A DNA stretch of 64,000 nucleotides from positions 1 through 64,000 of the forward strand of contig JAANDG010000174.1 of NCBI GenBank assembly GCA_036852015.1, in the 5' to 3' direction. Shown here piece by piece: positions 49,401 to 59,239 of this stretch (the stretch's first letter is position 1; each line of letters opens with the position of its first letter). The notes below the pieces were generated by a model. The model searched no databases, had not been told where the DNA came from, and saw only the letters and a program-made list of their open reading frames with translations. This DNA comes from Pelodera strongyloides. Its lineage: Eukaryota > Nematoda > Chromadorea > Rhabditida > Rhabditidae. The translations under genes and the position numbers were made by a program.

Positions 49401-50299
49401 AGTAAGTTTAATTTTATTACAAGAATTTTTGTTTTCGTTATTTTCATGTAGACCACTCTTTACTTAATACATTTCCCTACCCTCTAGTAATTATGTGTTT
49501 TTAGACTACTTCTTTTGACAGTTTTGGTCGAAACCCAATTAGTCGTGTCTAACTAGCAGTCTTAGTGAATTTCTATCAAAGTTTATATTTGAGTTTTTTT
49601 TTCAGATGAGCAATTGATGAGGTTGTTAGTTGCGAGTCAGCAGCAGCAACAACATCAACAGCAGATTCCTGTCTCCATGGCTGCTGCGAATGCTGCCCAT
49701 GCTGCGGCGCAACAAGCACACCACAGATCTCAGATGGAACTGGGCGCCCTTCTGGCACAACGACTACCCGGTTTGCCTGGGTTGGGTGGATTGGCTCCTC
49801 CCCCGCAGGGTCTGCCTGGCATGCAGCATCCTTCCCTACAACACTTGCAGCAACAAGCTTCTGGTGAGAATTTCTCTTAAAGTTTATATTTAGAAAGTTG
49901 TTTTGTCTGAAACCCAGGGGTGCACTGTGAGATGCGTATGTACCATTGTTTGTTTGTTATTTTATCATGAATAGTACACTAGTGAATAGCTATGATGATG
50001 CATGCAGGGCACTACAGAATGAACATATTTACCAGTTGATGTATTCCGTTCACTACGTGATGTGGTTAATTAAAAATTACTCGCACATTCTTTATATGTT
50101 GGTTACGAAAAAGATATCAAGTGTTTAAGTGTTTTGTTCAGGTAGTGCTGGTCAACAACCCTCCACCCTCCCACCGATGATGGGCGGTCTTCTGGGCGGT
50201 GTTCCCGCTCATCTATCTGGATTCGGGAAGATGCCCTTCGCCTCCCAAATGGAACTTACCCGGCAAAAACAGGGAGGACAGGATCTGGGTGGTCGGTGA
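32694..50299 (+). CDS. AUTS2/fibrosin/Tay-family chromatin regulator
   Basis: Twenty-three exons: 32694-32777, 33001-33068, 33380-33500, 33936-34058, 34425-34511, 34819-35062, 35382-35509, 35690-35806, 36053-36175, 36409-36492, 36775-36945, 41679-41854, 43801-43970, 45067-45273, 45482-45624, 45924-46169, 46671-46931, 47057-47145, 47382-47640, 47917-48078, 48552-49401, 49606-49863 and 50142-50299 (TGA). All are in phase, about 1442 residues. Order: an RGRGRGGG patch, an acidic-basic region, a Lys/Arg-rich coiled coil (about 286-450), Pro/Ser-rich stretches, the key motif KPGRWCGMHIKIAFE at 765-779, then Gln/Ala-rich sequence to the end. That motif matches KPGKWCAMHV-type sequence of AUTS2 and fibrosin, nuclear proteins that modify Polycomb PRC1 activity. 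The rest is too low in complexity to confirm. The first exon is open upstream of the ATG, so the true start may lie further 5'. Confidence 0.75.
33680..33845 (+). mobile_element. tRNA-derived SINE-like insertion
   Basis: A B-box-like GGTTCGAACCCCGCC follows GTTGGCGCAGGTAGCC, then a body with inverted AGGGCATAACCCTGG and a tail rich in CCCCAATTTTT. This is the plan of a tRNA-headed SINE. It lies in an intron of the AUTS2-like gene. The A-box is weak, so the family is unassigned. Confidence 0.5.
35101..35285. mobile_element. MITE, short form, TTTAAAGCGAAATA family
   Basis: Starts TTTAAAGCGAAATACTGGCC and ends CCGTCCGGTATTTCGCTTTAA minus flanks. It is 185 bases long and nearly identical inside to the copy in the ADAR intron. 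It lies in an intron of the AUTS2-like gene. Confidence 0.85.
40270..40307 (+). repeat. TC dinucleotide tract in AUTS2-like intron 11
   Basis: About 19 uninterrupted TC units. The whole intron (36946-41678) is strikingly pyrimidine-rich on the plus strand. The tract is complementary to the AG tract in the next intron. Confidence 0.9.
43377..43454 (+). repeat. AG dinucleotide tract in AUTS2-like intron 12
   Basis: About 39 uninterrupted AG units. It yields long meaningless Ser/Leu frames on the minus strand. Length polymorphism is likely. Confidence 0.95.
48164..48525 (-). mobile_element. MITE, long form, TTTAAAGCGAA family
   Basis: Inverted relative of 4707-5100. It begins TTTAAAGCGAATTAGCGGTC and ends CCGGGTGGTATTTCGCTTTAA minus flanks. 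It is 362 bases, slightly shorter than the other copy through internal deletion. It lies immediately upstream of the large Gln/Ala exon and ends 26 bases before the exon's first base. Confidence 0.85.
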
Positions 50300-51909
50300 A
50301 TTGGGAATTACGACGTGATCTTGTAGTTTGTTGTCTGTTCTGTGCATCCGCCAACTCGGGAACTCTTTGCAGCCAAGAAGTGACCATCCCATGTCCGATT
50401 TCATGAGCGTAGTACGAAACCATCATATTATTATTATATGTGTTTGTGGAATCGGTAGCGACGTGGTAGTTTCTTAGTTGTTGCGGTTCTCAAAAGCGCC
50501 ACTAAATATTGATCGTCCCATTTTATCTTTGTGAAGTAGTATATTTATATTCTAGTGACAATGTTTTATTGACGGGATTCTTTTTATTTTTAATTATTGT
50601 TCATCACATCAGGCGAGTCGGCAAACCCTGTAGTTTTTCCTGCATTGTAGCCCATTTGTATCCTCAGATCTATATATATCTAAGAATGCTTGATATGTTT
50701 TTTTGTTTGCGATCTCCCAGGGGAGATGCACCCTCCCTCGGGTAGTTTACGGGTTTCTACTCCCTCTCCTTTCTACTCTCCCACTGGATGATGATCATTG
50801 TTGCGCATTCATTCTCCATTTTTACTACCGTTTTGATTACAGTACGATGATGGTAGATGTTCTATTTTGGAGGCCAAGAGGGTAGTGCTAGGTTACTGTA
50901 ATGTTGTTCTCGGTGGAGTTGATTGGGGATATATTGCGGTGTTTGTTTACAAATGAAAGTGTTTAAGATGAGCTAGCCTAGCGCACAAAGAAGAATTGAA
51001 TGATTGCCTCCAAATATAGAACTATCTTTCCTTGGTACATCGTCTCTCCCTCTCTCTCCATACATGTCTCTCTCTCTCCCTCTCTCTCCCTCTCTCTCCA
51101 TACATGTCTCTCTCTTTCTACTTTCAAATGATCTAACATCCATTGCCTGTTTTCAGTGATGCTCTTTGTCAGTCGGATTGTTATAATGTTGTGAAGCAAA
51201 TTCTAGTTTTCTACATTTTGAAGGGATGTTTTATTTTATTTATATATTTCTCATTTAAGTTGTTAAGTTTGTTAATTCTCGTTTATGCAGATAATTTGAT
51301 AATTTGATAACTTGAAATATAGATTAATCTTTTTATAGGTAATCTCTCCAATGTAATGGATGTGATTTTTGATGTATAGAATTGCTGTCCCGTTGATGTT
51401 TATATCATGTGTTGATCTTTTTTTGTTAATTATACATAAGAACACAACCGATACCGCTTTGTAGCTTCTAGCTTATATGACCAGGCCCAGATACCGTAAA
51501 CTGGAAACTGCTACTGTGGATGTTGGTGTACAGTAACCTTTGCCAGAACTAAGATTATTCAGTGTGTTGCAACCGGGCTATGTTAACTTATTGATTAATT
51601 GATTGTTTTCTTACAACCTTTGATTGTGTGTCAAACCCATTATCATTATACCTCCCTTTCTCCGCCCTGTTTTCTTTTCTTGTTAGCACGAAGGGTTTTG
51701 TATGTTTCTCTCTTGTGCATTCTTTTGTTTTTGTTTATTTCTGTACTTTATAATTATCATCTTTTCACCTTTTTGTGTACTCGTTTGTTGGGCAATTTGT
51801 TCAGACAAGAAATAGTTATTGAAATTCGGAATATGTTTACTTGTAGAGGGTGTGTCTGTGCAACAGTTCAGCATCCTTATGTCTTGCTCGCCTTTAGGCC
51901 TATTATATA
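50300..51909. other. Gap between convergent gene ends
   Basis: Presumed 3' untranslated region of the AUTS2-like gene followed by intergenic DNA. CTCTCTCC and CATACATGTCTC repeats occur at 51044-51120. No exon is supported and no clear AATAAA for the plus-strand gene was located. Confidence 0.4.
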
Positions 51910-51915
51910 TTTATT
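51910..51915 (-). terminator. Polyadenylation signal of the MARVEL-like gene
   Basis: AATAAA on the minus strand, about 42 bases beyond the stop codon at 51957-51959. Confidence 0.6.
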
Positions 51916-51956
51916 AGATAAAAGAATAATAAAGGAATTATTTCTTGATCTTGTGC

Positions 51957-54653
51957 TTAGTGGAATTTGTGTGTGCGGAGTCGAAGCAGAGACACTATGA
52001 ACAGGATTCCGGTGATAGCCGTCATTATCTGAAAAAAGGGGATTTGTTATTGAGGTATTGTACTTATTGGTTGAGATGGGGGGGGGGGGGGGATTATTTG
52101 GTTGCTGTAGTACGGTGGGTCTTACTCTATTACGGTAGCTCTTACTGCTACGTTCCTGGGTGCGCAGCGCCCCTTCTGCCAGCCGCGCAAATTGGAGTGC
52201 ACGCGTAGCCAGCCGCGCAGTTTCCAGTGCGGGCGTAGTCAACCGCGTACCGCGCAGAGGGAGGCGCACCCAGCCGCGTAGTATGCAAACTACGCGGCTG
52301 GGTGCGCGGTGCCCTGCGCAGCGCACCCCCAGCCAACCGCGCAGGGGGCCCCCGGCCAGCCGCGTAGGGGGAAAAAAGAAGGGGCGTTCGCGGTTGAAGA
52401 CCAGAGTGTTTCTGAGTTCTGACTGGGGAGATCTATTCTTAAAATAGACTAACCAAAGCATGTATTCCTACAGTATTGTTGTAATACTAGCATTGTTATT
52501 ATAACTGACTACAGTTCGCTATACTTCACAGTTGTGCTTAAACATAGTAGAATAGCACGTGTGCTCTCCCTGGCTTCTATCCAATTCATTTGTTTTTGAA
52601 TGTCGCTTTTTTGCTGACAATGTGGGGAAAGTTGTTTCTAAGCGGACAGCTGACGCTGTTTGGGAGTGAGTGACTAGGTTCGGGGTTAAAAGAAAGGAAA
52701 ATTGAGAAACTAAAGAAAGTGAAAGTGAAACTGACCATGAGTACAGAAACCCTCCCCCTCCATCCGTCCGAACCGATGTTGGCCTGGAATAAGAACATGA
52801 TTTAGTCAGTGATTAAGATAACAGTGGATTAGTAGGGAGTTTGATGATATGGTTTTTATTAGATGTGGCTATGTTTAGATTTTAGATATGGTGAGATATG
52901 GCTGGTGGTTTTCCTGATTGAACACTAACACCTCTGCTACCGGAGGGGTCACATACTGAGAAATTGTGCGGTATACGCCTCACAACCCATATTTACACAC
53001 GCCTCGAAGCTCGGTGATGATAGCTTCATGCCTGACTCATTACTGGTTTTCCTACCGATATTTACAAATAACTTCAAATTTAACTCAACCGCCAAATATA
53101 CTGTGCATGTGGGCAAGGTTAATATGTTGGCCATGAGCATACTATTGGGTGGAACTTATTACAGAATTATCACTCATTGCGTCATTCCCTGTCTTGATTA
53201 TTCCGTTTTGATACCCTTTTAATGTCAGAAACATACATACTGCACAAGTGTATCTCTGGTCTCTGCATATGGTGTGCATTCAGGATTTTTTGAGACACGC
53301 CAACTTTTTGTTAGATTTTTTAACTAAACCCAAATAGAGTGTGGCGAAAACCCTACTTGTAAGCACCGGCTGGCTTTTAAGAATCGCATCGTGAACAACT
53401 GCATTCTTATGCATTTATGCTAATTACTCAAATTTAGCTCGATTTTTAATTCCGATTTATGTTTATTCTTAATTCTATATTTGCATAAGCTGCATAAGAA
53501 TGCTGGTGCAGGTGCATCGATGTGTTTCAAAAACCGGCCAGTTTTTCGCTTTAATTATTTTCATGTCTTCTAAGATTTCATATTACAAATATTTTTGAAC
53601 TTACCGGTGGTAGTCTGGAATGATGTTGCCATTGATTGTTGTTCATTCTCCACCAATCCCATCCAAGTAGAAGAGAGGAAAGAACGAAACAGACACTTGC
53701 ACAGGCTGTCCAGATTATATCCTAAATGTATACTAACTTTATCCTAATTACTTCCTAAACATAACCTAAAGGAATGTTGCCTATTGATTTATTGGATTGG
53801 AGACGTTTAGTTACTGTACTTCTATGCCGGAAATATAACTTTTTTTTGTCTGACTTTATTGGAGTGTTCTCATTGCTTGAAATCAGCTGCGCACCCCAGC
53901 TTACTGTAATACCCTGCATTATTGGTTCGAATATTAGCATGCAAATTATGATTTTACTTTTTTTGTGAAGTAGTATATTGTACATTATGTACACGCTAAG
54001 TGGAGCATATGTACATGTTGTCCTCATAGCGCCCAAACTCGGAACCAAAACCAAAACAATAATGTTAAATTATTATTAAATTGAAAAACTTACAAAAGTC
54101 AGCCAGTCGACATTCTTTGCTTGTTGGGTGATGTCGAAGTAGTGGACAATGAGAAGGAGTATATGAACTACAGTAACCAAACAACAGACGAGGAAGATTA
54201 CTGTATAGGGCCACCATTGAACACGACCATCCATTAGGAAGAGGATTGTCAGAAGACTGCACAACTGCAAGGTATACGGTATTCATTCTGTTGGGGAATA
54301 CGGTATGTAAACTGGATACTATGTTCAAAATGTAGTAAGGCTAGGGCTAGAACTGGTCCATTAGGCCTTTAGACGTTGCGTTTCTTCAGGGAATTAGGAG
54401 ACTCATACTTCCGGGATATCCATAGCAAGTTGTTGGCTGATAGTGCCAATTAATTAACTGCATTGGAAATGTTTAGGTACGGTATACTTCCAGAAATAAT
54501 CAATTGCAAACATTTGCAATGTACCAGTTTCACACTTCTAACTAATTCCAGTCGTCAATAAATGATTTACATGAAATGAGCAACGTAACTTACCATTGTG
54601 AGCAGCTTTAACAGCGGATACGCTGTTAGCCACCAATTGATGGGCTTAGTCAT
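51957..54653 (-). CDS. Four-helix MARVEL-like membrane protein
   Basis: Exons in coding order: 54653-54594 (ATG), 54264-54094, 53721-53605 and 52028-51957 (TAA). They join in phase 0 throughout and encode 139 residues. Four hydrophobic helices are evident: about 12-30 (LLKLLTMLCSLLTILFL), 41-60 (TVIFLVCCLVTVVHILLLIV), 81-97 (WTACASVCFVLSSLLLG) and 117-131 (IMTAITGILFIVSLL). Both termini are short and probably cytosolic. A WW pair stands before helix 1 and another (GWDWW) after helix 3. Size and helix spacing fit MARVEL-domain proteins (CMTM, MAL-like), which act in membrane apposition and vesicle traffic, but I cannot name an orthologue. The last intron holds a GC-rich repeat and a MITE. An extra exon there cannot be excluded. 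Confidence 0.72.
52148..52404 (-). repeat. G+C-rich CGCGGCTGG repeat, second copy
   Basis: Opposite-orientation copy of 6866-7137. It starts CTACGTTCCTGGGTGCGCAG and ends TTCGCGGTTGAAGACCAG. It lies in the last intron of the MARVEL-like gene. A frame of 194 codons crossing it joins the repeat to the true last exon and is not a gene. Confidence 0.7.
53350..53554. mobile_element. Degenerate MITE, TTTAAAGCG family
   Basis: The right end AAAAACCGGCCAGTTTTTCGCTTTAA (26 bases; core CGGCCAGTTTTTCGCTTTAA) is intact in type. The left end is decayed, retaining only CACCGGCTGGCTTTTAAGAA. The interior ATGCATTTATGCTAATTACT and GCTGCATAAGAATGC blocks match the other short copies. Confidence 0.6.
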
Positions 54654-55661
54654 GTTGGATGATCGGTTTTCACTGAAAGATCCGTGCTCGTATGACAGTC
54701 AATAAATTTATAATAAAAGCAAAAACAAACATTTGAAGGAATAATTTCGGTTTAGACATACATACACATACATATACATAACATGTACTCAATGAAACCC
54801 TTTTAATCGATCGAACTTCTTGTCATGATACCTCTTAAGATAAACGAATTATAATTAGAAGTAGCTGTGCTGCTTCTACCACTACCTATGCTAAGACCTA
54901 ACAATAAGCGTAGTCTTCCAAAGGTTGACGGGAAGAATAAAGATGAAAGGAAGGAAGGAATAGTTGTATTGTTGGCTCTCTACCTATATGAAATAACAGA
55001 GGGGCGTCAGGTGGTGATGAACGATCCGTTCAAGAGCGAACTAATAGATCGAAAGAGAAAGAAACAAAAAATATACTTATATTATACCTAGATAGAATGG
55101 AATGCGACAGGAGTTGGTGATTATGACAGCTGAATGGAATTGTTTTATCGAAAGAGTACACTACGGTACGCCATCTTATAACTATAACAATCATAACAAA
55201 GCGGGCACGAAATATGTGGCGTGTCAGGTTACTGTACCGAAATACGTTATTTAGAACCTTGGGTCGTAGAGGGCAAAATCCAACTTTTTATTATAAAGTA
55301 ATGCGCAACTGTAAGTTATCTATTATGAAAGACACCACATAAAGTTTCGATACACACAAAAAGTGAAACAACAGAACTGAGAAAAGGAGGCGAAATTATC
55401 TGAATAAACAGTTTACGCGTCTGGATGAGGGAGGGAGGATTACTTGGCGAGAGGAGTTAAGGACCAGAACATTACAACGAAGTTGTCAACTAAGCACAGC
55501 ATCTCTAGCTGCCACACTTTTGTGTGTCTCGTCCTCTCTCTCTCTCCCTGTCTCCCCGCGATAAGTTTCAGATGATCACCAGCTGATCTGGATAACAAGA
55601 GTACAGAGAACTTTGAAGTTACAAACGGTGCCAATTTTGTCAGAATGTTCACAAAAACACC

Positions 55662-55750
55662 GCCTCAGTGGGGATCCGAACCAGTGATCTCTAGCCTTGC
55701 AACCCGGGGGTCAAGAGCCCTCGCAATGAGTGGGCATTTCGGCCCACACC
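55662..55750 (-). other. tRNA-like sequence, probably SINE-derived
   Basis: On the minus strand, GGCTCTTGACCCCCGGGTTG is followed by the B-box GGTTCGGATCCCCACTGAGG. The stems do not form a clean cloverleaf. It lies in otherwise featureless DNA (54654-56626) upstream of the MARVEL-like gene. Confidence 0.4.
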
Positions 55751-55825
55751 GTAGACCCACACCGATGAACTCATTTCGCATGCTGGAACTTGTTTTGAGG
55801 TTTTCCAACTAAGCTTGATTCACTG

Positions 55826-56005
55826 ATGAAACTTGGGTTGCGCGCGGCGAAACCCTGGCGCGGAAGTGCCGCGCCGCGAGATCCTGGCGAGAGCCGGGCG
55901 AAGACTGGGCGGAATAGGGAAAATCGACCGGAAAACTGCCTTATTCTGAGAAAACGGTTCGCGGCGTCTTCGCCCTACCTTCGCCAGGTTGTCGCCAGGG
56001 ATTGC
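55826..56005 (+). repeat. GC-rich GGCGAA repeat, copy 1
   Basis: Dense repetition of GGCGAA/GGCGGA-type units, for example GGGCGAAGACTGGGCGGAAT, with inverted TTCGCCAGG units at the right. Related to the block at 58681-58850. Confidence 0.5.
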
Positions 56006-56626
56006 ACGGAAAACTATTTGTTATTCAGTCAAGTGGTACGCAGCTAATTTGGACTGGCGCAAAATCTTGCGCGGCCATCTCCATCTCCAGCGACCACCTC
56101 CAGTATTTTGTATTTTGTTATATTTAAATGTTGGCATGTTTTTTATCTTATGTGTGTTTAATTAAAACTGATTTCTATCACCTATGTGGTAGGGAAACAT
56201 ATGGCAAATGTTTAATTAGTACTTTCAGTTGTTGAGGAGAACAACCATGTTTAGTTAATCATTACAGCGGCACTGTTTATAAAACAGCGTATTTACCGTA
56301 ATCTAGCTAACCTATTTCGCATGCACGTTGCTTTTTTAGTGTAGGAAAAAAAAAACTGCCCGTTCGCTTCACTTCCCTTCACTCCTCGCTTTCGTTCGGT
56401 TTCCTTTTCCTTCTATTATTGTTTTGTTTTCTGAGCTGTTTTATCGGGATATTTATGTGAATGTAACCTTTTCAGTTATGTGTGACCCAACGGTCCGCTG
56501 GTCTGATGTTGGGTCAAACAGGATGATTTTTTGTGGTTGGTCTTTTAATTTATTTGTGTCTTATGTTCCTTTTTATATATTTGTCAGCACCCTCCGTTCT
56601 TTATTAAGCCAGTTATTTTATTTCAG

Positions 56627-58067
56627 TGTGACATCGCTTACGCATTGTGTGATGGAGGACATGTACGGATTTATTTCTCTCGCAGGGTAGGTATGTTTTA
56701 TTTATTCAATTATTATTGCCATCTGTAATCTCACTCTTTTCTCGTGTTACAAGCAAGGAAAGAACCCGGTATGGGCCCGATCGCATTCAAACGGGTAAAA
56801 CACTAGCATTCGAGTCTAAGACTGTCTGAATGTGTCCGTATGTCTACGTTTTCTTTAAAGCGAAATACCAGCCGGTTTTTGAAACGCATCTCAAATATCT
56901 GCATTCTTATGTAGTTATGCTAAGTGGGTTCGGATTGGGGTATATTTTTTTATTCTAATTTATGCTCATTTGCACATGATGCATAAGAAAGCAGGGGTAC
57001 GCCTTGTACGCAATGCGTTTCTATAACCGGCCGGTATTTCGCTTTAAAGAAATATGGCTAACTATGTAAGATTCTTACCGCTAAGCTCGCTTGGGGGAAC
57101 CTTGGTGATAGCATTTGAAGTTAGGAACTGTTTCGTGGTTCGTGTGGAAGGAGAGCTGGGTTGGTGGTTTGTGGAGTTTATCCAATTATTTATTTTAATT
57201 TCTTTAGACCAATTCCTGGGCTGTAAACATTCGTCTGAAGACGAGGCTTCGATGTCTCCTTTGCCTCATTTGACGACATGCAATGCAGTTCAGGTGAATA
57301 TCCGTTTTCGTTTGTTTATTTATGAGTATACTTCTTTGCTGACGGCTGACGGCTACAAAGTAACGATAATAAGTAATATAAAAATGTAATTTGTTACTGG
57401 ACGGGGAGTTAAATGTTTTAAGTTTGTGTCTTGTCTTAATTGCATTTATATTTTAATTATTTATGTTTCTGTGCGCATCTCTGTGATGTAGGATGTAGTA
57501 AATTATTTTTGTTAATAATAATAATAATTAAGTGCAGTGGGCTACATCGTGATGCACATCTGTGAAATGTAGCACGTCGGAGAATGATGGCACAACTACT
57601 TCACGAAAATATAACAGGTTAGTATTTTTGTCCACTTATTATGTATTATTATACGAAGTATGCTTCTTGCGTGTTTCTGTAACCTGTGTGTGTGTGTGCT
57701 CTAAATGGTTTCGGTACTGCATATTTCGGCCTGTTAACTAAAGAATCTAAATAGGTGTCTGGTTCATATTTTAAGTATTAAAAAAACCTCTACACTCCGT
57801 AAACGTGTTGTTATGGTCGTTCATCTACGGTAGTGGATTCCCGTTATTAGTTGTTGCTTAATAGCTTATCAATAGCCGTATTAGTTTATCTATAAGCAGT
57901 CGAGATTTTCCAGGCATCTTCCCCTTCCCAATGCGAACGGACGATCGGACTACAAACACGAGAAACATTGGCTTACAATTAGGATGGCACATCGGACGAA
58001 AGTGAGAGCACTTCTCGATTTTACACTAGGTTCATTTACTGTCTACATATATGCTAGTATTATTTAG
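56627..58067 (+). other. Possible spliced transcript of unknown function
   Basis: Intervals 56627-56686, 57208-57293, 57583-57617 and 57914-58067 are bounded by plausible acceptors and donors. One consistent reading starts at ATG 57252 and runs MSPLPHLTTCNAVQ, then NDGTTTSRKYN, then HLPLPNANGRSDYKHEKHW to a TAG at 58065-58067, 76 residues. The acceptor before 57583 is weak and the first interval does not join in frame. No domain is recognised. It may be a non-coding RNA or a short rapidly evolving gene. A short MITE lies in the first intron. Confidence 0.28.
56854..57047. mobile_element. MITE, short form, TTTAAAGCGAAATA family
   Basis: Starts TTTAAAGCGAAATACCAGCC and ends ACCGGCCGGTATTTCGCTTTAA minus flanks. 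It is about 194 bases with near-perfect termini. The interior repeats the TGCATTCTTATG and GCATAAGAA theme of the family. Confidence 0.85.
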
Positions 58068-58680
58068 TAATTATCGCACAAGAACTTAGGGAAAAACAGA
58101 CCTACAGTAAACTGGAACTAAAATAGTTGTATTTTGTAAATTGCGGATTCTAGTTGACATTAACTAGTCGACTTATTTTATTTATGCCAGCCTGCTACTA
58201 CTGCATTTGTCTTTTAATAGATGTAGCTCCTTTCCTCCTTATTGTTAATTGAGGAGCCCACTATCTGAATATTTTTTTTGAAAATGAGATCATGAGTGAA
58301 ATGTAGGGTATTAGTAGGCTCATATCGTAACCTCCACTAGTCTCCATATAGCTTTTCCTTTTCGTATTCTAGCTTTTCGTAAATTTAGTTTAGTTTAGAG
58401 AGTTGTTTTTCTTGATGTCTTCGGTGTATGTATTAACTTTATCATGATATTGAACCAAAGTGCATGTAAGTTAAGTATTTTACTTTTTGCGTGATTATCC
58501 GCCGTAGTGAGCTACTTTTTCCTTTTGTACTAGACGCCGGTGTTCTTTTCAATGTGTTTGTTTTGCTCATGAACTGAAGTAAATATTTATTATATTATGT
58601 GTTCTTTGTCTGTGTGATATTTATGTATTATTGAGCATTTATTATGAAGGCTAGCTGAACCCCCGGTATGCATATTTCAC

Positions 58681-58850
58681 GGCCGATTTTTCTATTCTGG
58701 CGAAGACTGGGCGAAACCGCGGCGAAATCTGGGCGAGGACCTGGCGAAAGCAGCGCGCGGAAGAGAGTTCGCCATTCGACTGTGGCGACCCTCTAAAACC
58801 TTCGCCGCGCACTCGCCACACTTCCGCGGCGCGCAGTCAAAGTTTAGCAT
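58681..58850 (-). repeat. GC-rich GGCGAA repeat, copy 2
   Basis: Contains GGCGAAGACTGGGCGAAAC, GGGCGAGGACCTGGCGAAAG and further CGCCGCGCACTCGCC units. Compared with copy 1, the shared end motif (GATTTTTCTATT next to GGCGAAGACTGGGCG) is in inverse order, so the two copies face opposite ways. Confidence 0.5.
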
Positions 58851-58910
58851 TGAGCCGACTTGAGATCAATGCAAAAGAACAGACACATTCACATAACACA
58901 TAAAAACGGA

Positions 58911-58916
58911 TTTATT
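58911..58916 (-). terminator. Polyadenylation signal of NEK10
   Basis: AATAAA on the minus strand, about 325 bases beyond the NEK10 stop codon. Confidence 0.55.
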
Positions 58917-59239
58917 CTCATCACAAATAAATACAGAGACAATTAACAATAACAGTTGTTGAAAACAAAACTTGAAGGGAAAATACCATTGTAATAAACG
59001 GAAAGAGTACCATAACCTCACTTTCGCAAGAATAATAAAAATAGGTGTCTAACAACGTAAGAATCACAACGTGAAACCCATATAAGAAAACATCTAAAGG
59101 GAACCCATAGGCTTCCCCAGTGCTACATCATGCGTGCTACTTATACATACTACTATAGTTAATCCATAGTTCTACCTTACCCTGCTATCAAAATTCGCAG
59201 TTTTCAAACTAATTAATATTCAGACTTATGGATCGATAA

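Noticed and set aside
48564..49456. Large alternative frames (Ala-, Ser-, Cys- and Leu-rich) on both strands across the Gln/Ala exon.
   Set aside because: They are shadows of CAG/CAA/GCA repeats. The Gln/Ala frame alone joins in phase with its neighbours.
51877..52461. A 194-codon minus-strand frame.
   Set aside because: It merges the GC-rich repeat with the real last exon of the MARVEL-like gene. The acceptor before 52028 and the TAA at 51957 in another frame explain the exon better.
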